Source: Anaerorhabdus sp036637135
GTDB lineage: Bacteria > Bacillota_I > Bacilli_A > Erysipelotrichales > Erysipelotrichaceae
Length of the DNA: 18,220 bases
Direction of reading: 5' to 3'
Assembly: GCF_036637135.1 (NCBI RefSeq)
Contig: NZ_JAVWNC010000045.1
Coordinates: 1 to 18,220, forward strand
Below are positions 7,731 through 15,064 of this stretch, one piece after another. Positions within the stretch are counted from its first letter, which is position 1; every line of letters begins with the position of its first letter. A program made the translations under genes and the position numbers. Below the pieces are notes generated by a model, which made no database searches, had not been told where the DNA came from, and worked only from the letters and a program-made list of their open reading frames with translations.

Positions 7731-8940
7731 TTTTGAAACCTATGCAGAAATTTTATTAAGAAAAGGCGTGAACCTACAAGAAGGTCAATTTCTGTCTGTC
7801 TATTGTCCTATTGAAGGTAGTGAGTTCATGCAAGTCTTATCAAAAGTTGCCTATAAGCTTGGTGCTCGGTATGTTGAAATTGAATTTTATGATCCTATCC
7901 AGGAACAAATTCGTTATCAAAACTGCAAATCAAACTACATACAAGATTACCCAAACTACTTCGTACAAAAGAAAATAAACATGGCTCAAGAAAATGTTGC
8001 ATTGTTAAAATTTAATCCTGGAATTATACCTTCAATTCAATTTGATCCCCAAGCCAAGAAAGATTCCATAAAAGGGTTGAACAAAGCACTTGAACCTTAT
8101 ACCCAAATAAAAAGAGTAAAGACTTTCAATTCATGTTCCACTGTATTACCTACTCGTTATTGGGCAAAACAAATTTTTCCCCATCTTTCAAGCGAAGACG
8201 CTTACATTGCTTTATGGAATCAGCTTTTTCACATTGCTCAATGCGAACTAAATGATTCTCTTGATTATTGGGAAGATCACATTAACTATATTACCCAAAG
8301 AAGGAATCACTTAAATCAATTGAAATTAACCAAACTTCATATTTATGATAATGACTCAGACTTCTTTGTAGAGTTACCACATCATCATGTATGGATAGGT
8401 GGAAGCGAATGTACTGTTGAAGGTTTACGATGTATGCCAAATTTCCCTACCGAAGAAATATTTACAGCTTGTTCAAAATATGGCATTCATGGAAAAGTTC
8501 ATTCATCAAAACCTTTTATTTATCAAAATGAAATTATTGATGATTTCACACTATTTTTTGAAAAAGGCAAAATTGTTGATGCTTGCGCAGCTCATGGACA
8601 ATCAGCTTTAGATTCATTGTTGTCCCTTGAAGAAGGCACTCGCTATTGTGGAGAAATTGCACTACTTCAAGGTTCTACTATAATTTCAAGAACCAATACT
8701 ATTTTTAAAAATACATTACTTGATGAAAATGCTGCATGTCACATGGCAATAGGTTGTGCCTACCCCATTAATATAAGCGATTCCCTTGTATACAATGCAG
8801 CAGATTTTGAAGCTCATGGCATTAACTTTGCAAGTATTCATTGCGACTTTATGTTTGGAAAAGAGGATACTACTGTCATTGGAATAGATTTAAATCATCA
8901 AGAAATACCATTAATCCAAAATGGAAAATGGACGTTCTAA
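7720..8940 (+). CDS. M29-family metallo-aminopeptidase (AmpS/PepS type)
   Basis: A 406-residue cytosolic metallopeptidase of family M29 (thermophilic aminopeptidase, AmpS, PepS). The family removes N-terminal residues from peptides using two metal ions. The expected metal and catalytic residues are visible: E246 in FPTEEIFT, E312 in CGEIAL, H341 and Y348 in HMAIGCAYP, and H374/D376 in IHCDF. Length and order match the family, so it should be a working enzyme. GAGGT precedes ATG 7720, inside the last codons of the Gfo/Idh gene. Tight coupling to a sugar oxidoreductase is unusual for a housekeeping peptidase and suggests a special substrate such as an amino-acid conjugate. That is inference. 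A strong terminator follows. Confidence 0.9.
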   Translation: MINNFETYAEILLRKGVNLQEGQFLSVYCPIEGSEFMQVLSKVAYKLGARYVEIEFYDPIQEQIRYQNCKSNYIQDYPNYFVQKKINMAQENVALLKFNPGIIPSIQFDPQAKKDSIKGLNKALEPYTQIKRVKTFNSCSTVLPTRYWAKQIFPHLSSEDAYIALWNQLFHIAQCELNDSLDYWEDHINYITQRRNHLNQLKLTKLHIYDNDSDFFVELPHHHVWIGGSECTVEGLRCMPNFPTEEIFTACSKYGIHGKVHSSKPFIYQNEIIDDFTLFFEKGKIVDACAAHGQSALDSLLSLEEGTRYCGEIALLQGSTIISRTNTIFKNTLLDENAACHMAIGCAYPINISDSLVYNAADFEAHGINFASIHCDFMFGKEDTTVIGIDLNHQEIPLIQNGKWTF

Positions 8941-8955
8941 TTACATCATCATATG

Positions 8956-8992
8956 AAAAGGGAGATGCGCTACAAGATGCATCTCCCTTTTT
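8956..8992 (+). terminator. Strong bidirectional intrinsic terminator
   Basis: AAAAGGGAGATGC (8956-8968) and GCATCTCCCTTTT (8979-8991) form a 13-bp perfect stem around a 10-nt loop, with T-rich sequence on both sides. It lies between the convergent M29 peptidase and PTS EIIA genes and can serve both strands. Confidence 0.92.
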
Positions 8993-8994
8993 AC

Positions 8995-9471
8995 TTATTC
9001 AAATGTTGCGATGTTTTCTTCGCCTTCAGTAACATCTTTTTCTTCACTTACAACACACTTTCTTCCATCAGTTGCAATTAGAATAACATCTGTTGCAGTG
9101 ATTTTATCTTTCATTGATTCGAAATCTGCAGTAATAAGTAATTGTCTTTTTTTAACTTTTTGATTCACTTCTACAAAAGATTCAAATCCTTCACCATTTA
9201 GTGATACTGTCTCGATACCGATATGAATCAAATATTCATTTCCATTTTCATCTTTTAATCCAATGGCATGTAACGTTGGAAACATCATCACAACCTCGCC
9301 ATCAATAGGAGATACAATTTTATCAGAAGTTGGTTTTATAAATAATCCATCTCCCATCATTTTTTGTGAAAAAACGGGATCTATACTATTTTCAATTCTT
9401 TCAAGTTTACCCGTTGAAACCGCACAAACTGATGTTCCTTTTGCTTCATTTTTCTTAAATAAATTAAACAT
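8995..9471 (-). CDS. PTS glucose-family EIIA, separate soluble subunit
   Basis: A 158-residue cytosolic phosphocarrier of the EIIA-Glc (Crr) type. It takes phosphate from HPr and passes it to the EIIB domain of the transporter. Both active-site histidines are present: H68 in PTLHAIGL and the phosphorylated H83 in LIHIGIETV. The core SPIDGEVV and the VSLNGEGF loop are typical. It is a stand-alone domain rather than a fusion, and the neighbouring EIICB lacks an A domain, so the two complete each other. It lies 36 bp downstream of EIICB, with an AAGGAGGAG ribosome site. A hairpin in that gap may alter the ratio of the two. As a Crr-type protein it could also serve other glucose-family permeases. 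Confidence 0.94.
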   Translation of the reverse strand: MFNLFKKNEAKGTSVCAVSTGKLERIENSIDPVFSQKMMGDGLFIKPTSDKIVSPIDGEVVMMFPTLHAIGLKDENGNEYLIHIGIETVSLNGEGFESFVEVNQKVKKRQLLITADFESMKDKITATDVILIATDGRKCVVSEEKDVTEGEENIATFE

Positions 9472-9484
9472 AACTCCTCCTTCT

Positions 9485-9514
9485 AAAGTAAAGACTAAGG
9501 ATATCCCTTAGTCT
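9485..9514 (-). terminator. Hairpin in the EIICB-EIIA gap, possible weak terminator or mRNA stabiliser
   Basis: AGACTAAGG (9492-9500) and CCTTAGTCT (9506-9514) pair perfectly over 9 bp around a 5-nt loop and include the EIICB stop codon. On the minus strand the stem is followed by a broken T-tract (TTTACTTT) and then the EIIA ribosome site. Partial termination or protection of the upstream message are both possible. Confidence 0.55.
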
Positions 9515-11091
9515 ATTCCTAGTATGTCTTTAACTGCAGTTGTAATTGAATTAACATTTACTCCATAAATAATTTGATAACTATTTCCACTATGTACACA
9601 TCCCATAGCTTCTAAATAATCTTTCCAATCACTATCTTGAACTACTAAGCTTTCATCTTTTACGGTAACCCTTAATCGAGTAGCACAACATGCCACTGAA
9701 TCAATATTTTCTGGACCACCAAATGCTTCAACAATTCGTATTTCTAATTTATCATTACCGCTATTTTCTTTCAACTCATTATACTCTTTTTTACTCATTA
9801 ATTTAATATTATCGTCTTCGCGTCCAGGTGTCTTAATATTGAATTTCTTAATTGCGAACTTGAAGATAAAGTAATATGTTGCGAATGTTGCTGGTAATAA
9901 GAATATCAATGATAATGCATGAACTTTTTGTGGTTGGAATAAGTTAGGAATCATGAAGAACAACGCATGTCCGTTAATCGATATCTGCGCAATTTCCGCA
10001 ATTACATAACACAATCCACAAAGTGGTGCATAAACTAACCAATAAAGTAATGGTGAAGCAAATAAGAATGTATACTCAATTGGTTCTGATATACCTACCA
10101 ACATCAATGTAACTATAGTTGGAATTAATAATGATGCAACTTTTTTTCTATTTTCAGGTTTAGCACATTTATACATTGCAAATGCTGCCCCTGGTAACCC
10201 TGCTAATTGGAATAGAATACGACCTGATGTAAAGTTACGAATTAAATATCCTGTCGCATCTGGACTACCTGCTTGTCCTACGATAATGTTTCTAACACCT
10301 TCATAAACTACACCATCAATTGTCATTACTCCACCTACGCTAGAGTATTCAATTGGGAATGCAATTAAATGGTGAATACCAAATGGTAATAATGCTTTAT
10401 CAATAAATCCAAATAACCATGTTCCAAATAGACCTGATGATCCTATGAAATATGTAAGAGTTTGTAACCCTGATGCAATAATTGGCCATACATAGTAAGT
10501 AACAATAGCTAATGGAACTGCAGCTAATGTAACTAATATTACAACAAATTTAGTACCTTGGAAAAAGGCAAACATTGGTTTAAATTTAATTTCACAAAAT
10601 TTATTATGAATTAATCCTGCAGTTACCCCACTGATAATACCACTGAAGATACCCATATCAAATGTAAATTTACCTGCAACACTTCCCCATAATGCACTAA
10701 AGTTTAATGCTCCTTGTTGAGTGTATCCGATAGAAACTAAATTCTCCACCGTTACTGTATCTACATTCCAGCCTTGAGCTCCTGCATAAGAACCGATACA
10801 TGTAATATAACTCATGAATAGAACGATACCTGCAAAAGCAGCCCATCCTTTTTCTTTCTTCGCCATTGCGAATGCAATTCCCACAGAGAACCATAGAGGT
10901 AGATAATTCATGAATGTAAATCCCATTGCTGAGATCATTCCGAATATTGTTTTCACTATATTATCCCCTGGAATAATATAATTTGTAAATGCACTACCTA
11001 TCCCTACATAAAACCCTACAAGAACGAACAATACAATTGGTACCATCATAGCACCTGCAAAAGATTGTAATTTTTCTTGAATCTTTTTCAT
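9508..11091 (-). CDS. PTS glucose-superfamily EIICB, alpha-glucoside-like permease
   Basis: A 527-residue sugar permease in the membrane that imports its substrate and phosphorylates it. The EIIC domain (about 1-420) has around ten hydrophobic segments and the GISEPIEYTFLF motif of the glucose superfamily. The EIIB domain (about 445-527) has its phosphocysteine at C469 in CATRLRV, next to an extra C468. The N-terminus (MKKIQEKLQSFAGAMMVPIVLF) and the length resemble MalP/GlvC alpha-glucoside permeases, but the substrate cannot be fixed. No EIIA domain is fused; EIIA is the next gene. No 6-phospho-alpha-glucosidase is seen in the window. The promoter has an extended -10, a poor -35, a cre-like palindrome and an upstream copy of the operator core. 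This suggests positive control by the divergent regulator plus catabolite repression. Confidence 0.92.
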   Translation of the reverse strand: MKKIQEKLQSFAGAMMVPIVLFVLVGFYVGIGSAFTNYIIPGDNIVKTIFGMISAMGFTFMNYLPLWFSVGIAFAMAKKEKGWAAFAGIVLFMSYITCIGSYAGAQGWNVDTVTVENLVSIGYTQQGALNFSALWGSVAGKFTFDMGIFSGIISGVTAGLIHNKFCEIKFKPMFAFFQGTKFVVILVTLAAVPLAIVTYYVWPIIASGLQTLTYFIGSSGLFGTWLFGFIDKALLPFGIHHLIAFPIEYSSVGGVMTIDGVVYEGVRNIIVGQAGSPDATGYLIRNFTSGRILFQLAGLPGAAFAMYKCAKPENRKKVASLLIPTIVTLMLVGISEPIEYTFLFASPLLYWLVYAPLCGLCYVIAEIAQISINGHALFFMIPNLFQPQKVHALSLIFLLPATFATYYFIFKFAIKKFNIKTPGREDDNIKLMSKKEYNELKENSGNDKLEIRIVEAFGGPENIDSVACCATRLRVTVKDESLVVQDSDWKDYLEAMGCVHSGNSYQIIYGVNVNSITTAVKDILGID

Positions 11092-11115
11092 AATTCATCC
11101 TCCTTATCTGCCTTG

Positions 11116-11144
11116 AGTATACCAAAGTAAGCGGTTACTACTAT
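11116..11144 (-). promoter_or_regulatory. Predicted promoter of the PTS EIICB-EIIA operon
   Basis: The minus strand reads TGGTATACT, an extended -10 with its hexamer at 11121-11116, about 25 bp before the ATG. The hexamer 17 bp upstream (ATAGTA, 11144-11139) is a poor -35, which suggests dependence on an activator. Confidence 0.6.
11126..11139. promoter_or_regulatory. cre-like catabolite-repression palindrome
   Basis: AGTAAGCGGTTACT matches the core of the Bacillota cre consensus (TGWAANCGNTNWCA) except at the outermost bases. It lies in the spacer of the EIICB promoter, where bound CcpA would block RNA polymerase. Confidence 0.5.
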
Positions 11145-11147
11145 TAG

Positions 11148-11162
11148 TTGTGTCTTACACAA
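11148..11162. repeat. 15-bp perfect palindrome in the EIICB/regulator promoter region
   Basis: TTGTGTCTTACACAA has 6-bp arms around CTT. It lies just upstream of the leftward -35 region, between it and the operator core at 11165. The spacing of the TTGTG/CACAA halves (5 bp) differs from Rex sites (8 bp). The binding protein is unknown. Confidence 0.45.
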
Positions 11163-11164
11163 AC

Positions 11165-11199
11165 TTGTGGTAATTTTGTACGAATTGATTTATTATGCT
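11165..11199. promoter_or_regulatory. Second copy of the predicted operator (strong left half, degenerate right half)
   Basis: TTGTGGTAA (11165-11173) and TACGAATT (11179-11186) recur with the same spacing as at 6500-6521. Over the 22 bp, 18 positions are identical. The right half, ending GCTAC (11197-11201), is a weaker match to the GCCAC end of the first copy. The dyad centre is 63.5 bp from the EIICB -10, and the site overlaps the rightward regulator promoter. Confidence 0.7.
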
Positions 11200-11204
11200 A
11201 CAAT
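11176..11204 (+). promoter_or_regulatory. Predicted promoter of the PRD-type regulator gene
   Basis: TTGTAC (11176-11181) and TACAAT (11199-11204) are 17 bp apart. The -35 lies inside the operator core, so the regulator could repress its own gene when bound. Confidence 0.7.
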
Positions 11205-11228
11205 CTATTTAAATATAGAGGTATCCAC

Positions 11229-12737
11229 ATGAAAGCAGATAAATATTCGATTACTAAACTCATTTTACTTCAAGAACGCACTTTTACATACCAAAAACTT
11301 GCCGATATTTTACATTTATCAAGTAAGACAATACGAAATCAAATTGATGATATCGAAGAATTTCTAAACAAGTATAATATAGAACTATATCGTCAACCAG
11401 GCATCGGAATTGAGCTTGTGGGTAATCGCCAAGATATTTTAAACTGTTATAAACAATGCTTAATAGAAATTAAAGATACACATGAACTATCTTCTTCAAT
11501 TCGAGAAAATATTATAATTTTTAATTTACTAACGAAATCAAAAAAAATTACTATGAGTTACCTTGAAGATTTACTTTTTATTACTCGCCCAAGTATTTAC
11601 AACGATTTAAAAGTAATCGAATCATTTTTCGAAATAAATGATGTAAAAATTGAGAAAACTCGCAAAACCGGTATCGAACTAATTTGTGGTGAAAAACGAA
11701 AAAGAAAATGTTTGCTTGATTGGGCAACTACCATGTTGAAAGAAGATAAAATAAACTATTATTCCTATCCAGAAATTATAAATTATATGGATTATATATT
11801 CGGTGACTTCAACAATCATTATCGTACATATTTAAGAAACTTTATTTTAAATGTGGAAAACTTTGCGAAGTTCAAAATAACCCACAGTGAATTAGAACGT
11901 ATCATTACGCTTTTTCTAATATCATTTGAAAGAATTCAAAAAGGTTATACTATCACCATTAATCAAGAATTGAAAAAGAAGTTAAAAAATATAAAAATAT
12001 TGGAATTCATAAAAGATAACGAAGCAAAACTAAACAGTAAATTCGGAATTCAATTAAATGAAAATGAAATACTTTATCTATCCTCACTTTTATCATCCAA
12101 TTCTACATCAACTTATGAAGTAGCTTTCCAAGAATCTAGTAATCCAAAACTATTATTTGAAATTATTGATATTTTCTACAACACACTACAAGACTACATG
12201 AATGAATTTGATAAAGATTACTTTAGGGTAAAGTTATTTCCTTACTTAGAAAAAGTAATGCAAAAATCTAACTTTGAATATGATCTTTATAATCCCAACG
12301 AAGATACTATAAAGGTATTATATCCAAAATTATTTAACTTAGCTAAGTTAATAAATCCTATCATGAATGAAATAGTAAACAAAGAACTTCCTTCTTCAGG
12401 AATCGCAACAATAACATTATTATTAGCTGATATATCATTAATTCAAATTAATAAGCTAGTTTGTTATTACGTAGTTACAAACAATATATTTGAGCAAGAT
12501 CTAAACATTCATATATTAAAAAATAACATTCCTAATTTAGAAGTCGTTACTGATGATAACATCATTGATTTCTCCGCAAGCGATATAGACTTTATTATTT
12601 CCAATGATCCAATTGAGACAGTTAAAGTTCCTGTATTTATTGCACCTTTAGTTTTCACACCTGAATTTTTAGTTCTACTGAAACAAAACGTAAAAGAAAT
12701 TATTGAAAGTAAATCAAATTCATTCTTTAAAAAATAA
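11229..12737 (+). CDS. PRD-type transcriptional regulator with degenerate phosphorylation sites
   Basis: A 502-residue regulator laid out like the MtlR/LicR/ManR group. It has two helix-turn-helix regions (about 18-40 with LADILHLSSKTIRNQID, and about 108-130 with LEDLLFITRPSIYNDL), two PRD-like helical domains (about 195-290 and 305-402) and an EIIB-like region (about 409-470). No EIIA domain follows. The family is normally switched by PTS phosphorylation on PRD histidines and an EIIB cysteine. Here the expected PRD histidine positions read as F, L, F and L by eye, and the EIIB cysteine position reads T417. Control may therefore be by another signal. ATG 11229 with AGAGGT upstream is chosen because an upstream start at 11148 would lie before the predicted promoter. 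It diverges from the PTS it probably controls and stops immediately next to the convergent DMT gene. Confidence 0.85.
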   Translation: MKADKYSITKLILLQERTFTYQKLADILHLSSKTIRNQIDDIEEFLNKYNIELYRQPGIGIELVGNRQDILNCYKQCLIEIKDTHELSSSIRENIIIFNLLTKSKKITMSYLEDLLFITRPSIYNDLKVIESFFEINDVKIEKTRKTGIELICGEKRKRKCLLDWATTMLKEDKINYYSYPEIINYMDYIFGDFNNHYRTYLRNFILNVENFAKFKITHSELERIITLFLISFERIQKGYTITINQELKKKLKNIKILEFIKDNEAKLNSKFGIQLNENEILYLSSLLSSNSTSTYEVAFQESSNPKLLFEIIDIFYNTLQDYMNEFDKDYFRVKLFPYLEKVMQKSNFEYDLYNPNEDTIKVLYPKLFNLAKLINPIMNEIVNKELPSSGIATITLLLADISLIQINKLVCYYVVTNNIFEQDLNIHILKNNIPNLEVVTDDNIIDFSASDIDFIISNDPIETVKVPVFIAPLVFTPEFLVLLKQNVKEIIESKSNSFFKK

Positions 12738-13607
12738 TTACGCTTTTTTACTTTTTATAACCAGTAACGCCATGGCTGCAACAATGAATAAACAGCCTGA
12801 TATTTTCATTATGCCTACTGATTCATTCAGTAATATAAATCCAAATACGACAGATGATATTGGTTCAAATAAGCAAAACATACTTGCCAAAGTACTGCCT
12901 AATTCTTGTATTCCTATCTTCAAGAAAATCAACGCAATAAATGATGCAAGTAAACCAATACATACCATTAGCAAATAATTAGAAACTGGTTGAATGAATA
13001 TAATTTGATTTGTAAAAATATTAAATACAAGTAATGATACACTTACTATCGCTGACAAATAAAACGATAGCTTATAGTTATTCATAGAAGATAAACCTGC
13101 TTTTTCAATGCCTACTAAATAAATCGCAAATGTGACTCCACTAACCAGTGCCATTGCAACACCTTGTATTCTTGAGAAGTCATTGAAATCTATGAAGAAA
13201 GCAATACCAACCATCGCAAGAAACAATGAGATGTATTGTCTTGTAGTTATATGATCTTTATAAACAAAATGACAAATAACTAAAACAAATAAAGGATACA
13301 TAAAATGTAATGTTGTCGCAGTCCCTACTCCAATATATGAATAACTACTATATAAAAGTAACGTAGTAAATACCGCTCCAAACATTCCAATAATAATCAT
13401 CTTAAAAAATTCATCTTTATTAAGTTTAAGCGAAATCTTATTCTTGATTATCAATACACCTAAAATAGGCAATACAAATAAACTCCGAAAGAATGTAAGT
13501 GTATATGGATTGTTTCCAAATTCGTATGTCATCGAACACAATACTGGAGTAAATCCATAAATCAGTGCTGATATGATTGTAAGTAAAATCGCTTTGTTTT
13601 TTGTCAT
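12738..13607 (-). CDS. EamA/DMT-superfamily transporter
   Basis: A 289-residue inner-membrane protein with ten hydrophobic segments arranged as two repeated EamA halves. The first half begins KAILLTIISALIYGFTPVL, and the second ends in FEPISSVVFGFILLNESV followed by the GCLFIVAAMALLV helix. This is the typical drug/metabolite transporter layout and length. Members export or import amino acids, sugars or other metabolites, and the substrate is not evident. ATG 13607 is preceded by AGGAGTGG, which directly follows the T-tract of the hairpin after 6-phosphogluconate dehydrogenase. Its expression therefore probably depends on read-through from the right-hand PTS operon, as I see no promoter in the gap. 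Its stop codon abuts that of the convergent regulator with no clear terminator between. Confidence 0.9.
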   Translation of the reverse strand: MTKNKAILLTIISALIYGFTPVLCSMTYEFGNNPYTLTFFRSLFVLPILGVLIIKNKISLKLNKDEFFKMIIIGMFGAVFTTLLLYSSYSYIGVGTATTLHFMYPLFVLVICHFVYKDHITTRQYISLFLAMVGIAFFIDFNDFSRIQGVAMALVSGVTFAIYLVGIEKAGLSSMNNYKLSFYLSAIVSVSLLVFNIFTNQIIFIQPVSNYLLMVCIGLLASFIALIFLKIGIQELGSTLASMFCLFEPISSVVFGFILLNESVGIMKISGCLFIVAAMALLVIKSKKA

Positions 13608-13615
13608 AGTCCACT

Positions 13616-13649
13616 CCTATAAAAAGTACAAATTAAATTTGTACTTTTT
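13616..13649 (-). terminator. Intrinsic terminator after 6-phosphogluconate dehydrogenase, abutting the DMT ribosome site
   Basis: AAAAAGTACAAAT (13621-13633) and ATTTGTACTTTTT (13637-13649) form a perfect 13-bp stem around a 3-nt loop. On the minus strand it starts in the gnd stop codon and its T-run is followed at once by ATAGGAGTGG, the ribosome site of the DMT gene. The stem is AT-rich, so termination may be partial. Confidence 0.75.
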
Positions 13650-15046
13650 TATTCCCAAATCGTATGAAATGTTCCTTTACGATCAATCCGTTGATATGTA
13701 TGAGCTCCAAAATAATCTCTTTGCGCTTGTAACAAATTTGCACTTGTTATTTCACTACGATATCCATCAAGATATTGTAACGCACTTGTAAATGCTGGTA
13801 TATAAATACCACATTCTATCATTTTGATTAAAGTCGATCTCAAATCTGGTTGATACTCTATTATCTTACCATAAAATTTGTTTGTTAAAATTAGATTATT
13901 GTTTTCTTCATCAAATGCTTCCTTGATTTCATTTAAGAAATTTGCACGTATGATACAACCCTCTCTCCATAACATTGCAATACTTCCAAAATCTAAATTC
14001 CAATCATACAAATTTGCTGCATCTTTTAATAATTCAAAGCCTTGTGCATAACAACATATCTTGGCTGCATATATTGCATTCTCTAAAGCATTTAAAGTTT
14101 CTTTTTTGTTATAATGTCCGCCACCTACATCAAACGTTAATATCTTGCTTGCTTGAATTCTTTCTTCTTTTTTTGAAGAGAGATATCTTGCTTCAACTGA
14201 TGCAACAATTGTTGGAATAGGAGTTCCAATATCAAACCCTTCAATCGATGTCCATTTTCCCGTGCCTTTTTGCTCTGCTTTATCTAAAATCATATCTATT
14301 AAATAATTATTTGTGAATTCATCTTTCTTAAGTAGAATTTCCGATGTGATTTTAATTAAATAAGACTGAAGTTTACCCTTATTCCATTCACAAAAAGTTT
14401 CTTGTATTTCTTCAATAGAAAGTTTTAATCCATCTTTCATGAATGAATAAGCTTCACATATAATTTGAATATCTGCATATTCAATTCCATTGTGAACCAT
14501 TTTTACATAGTGTCCTGATCCACTTTCTCCTACATAACTACAACACGCTTTTCCATCTTCTGCTTTTGCAGAAATATCTTCTAATATTTTTTGAACTTTT
14601 TGATATGCTTCTTTATTACCTGATGGCATAATGCTTGGACCAAATAAAGCGCCCTGTTCACCACCAGAAATACCTACACCCAAGAAGTTAATTTCTTTAC
14701 CTTTTAAGTAATTGTATCTTCTAATTGTATCTTTGAAGTATGAATTCCCTCCATCCAAAACAATATCACCTTGTTCTAAATAAGGAAGGATTCCTTCAAT
14801 TACTTTATCCACTGCTTCACCTGCAGTTACCATAAGTAGTACTTTTCTTGGCACCTCGAGAGAATTAATGAATTCTTCTACATTGAAACAGCTCTTTACA
14901 GGTTTCCCTTGTGTTAATTCGCTAAAACTTTTTGTATACTCTGTTTCGCGATTATACACAGAAATCGTATATCCATGATTCAAAATATTTAATGCAATAC
15001 TTTTACCCATGACTCCCAATCCAAAAACACCTAAATTACTTTTCAT
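13649..15046 (-). CDS. gnd: 6-phosphogluconate dehydrogenase (decarboxylating)
   Basis: A 465-residue cytosolic enzyme that oxidises 6-phosphogluconate to ribulose 5-phosphate and CO2. The Rossmann loop GLGVMG is at 9-14. The following YNRET (31-35) is the NADP-preferring form. The substrate and catalytic region SGGEQGA (127-133) and GHYVKMVHNGIEY (178-190, catalytic K182 and E189) are intact. The C-terminal QAQRDYFGAHTYQRID with FHTIWE at the end is the family tail. Length is normal (about 470). It is the last gene before a terminator in the operon with the mannose-family PTS and the M20 hydrolase, 18 bp after the latter, with an AGGAG ribosome site. No glucose-6-phosphate dehydrogenase is in the window. 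Its place here suggests that the imported compound yields 6-phosphogluconate, which is inference. Confidence 0.96.
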   Translation of the reverse strand: MKSNLGVFGLGVMGKSIALNILNHGYTISVYNRETEYTKSFSELTQGKPVKSCFNVEEFINSLEVPRKVLLMVTAGEAVDKVIEGILPYLEQGDIVLDGGNSYFKDTIRRYNYLKGKEINFLGVGISGGEQGALFGPSIMPSGNKEAYQKVQKILEDISAKAEDGKACCSYVGESGSGHYVKMVHNGIEYADIQIICEAYSFMKDGLKLSIEEIQETFCEWNKGKLQSYLIKITSEILLKKDEFTNNYLIDMILDKAEQKGTGKWTSIEGFDIGTPIPTIVASVEARYLSSKKEERIQASKILTFDVGGGHYNKKETLNALENAIYAAKICCYAQGFELLKDAANLYDWNLDFGSIAMLWREGCIIRANFLNEIKEAFDEENNNLILTNKFYGKIIEYQPDLRSTLIKMIECGIYIPAFTSALQYLDGYRSEITSANLLQAQRDYFGAHTYQRIDRKGTFHTIWE

Positions 15047-15064
15047 ATCTTTTCTCCTGATACC

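Noticed and set aside
11148..11162. Rex (redox regulator) site
   Set aside because: The TTGTG and CACAA halves are 5 bp apart, not the 8 bp of Rex operators.
11148..11228. Upstream start for the PRD-type regulator
   Set aside because: It lies before the predicted promoter -10 (11199-11204). ATG 11229 has a ribosome site and leads directly into the HTH.
12720..12770. Terminator between the convergent regulator and DMT genes
   Set aside because: There are A and T runs but no hairpin with a convincing stem; the genes abut without a visible terminator.
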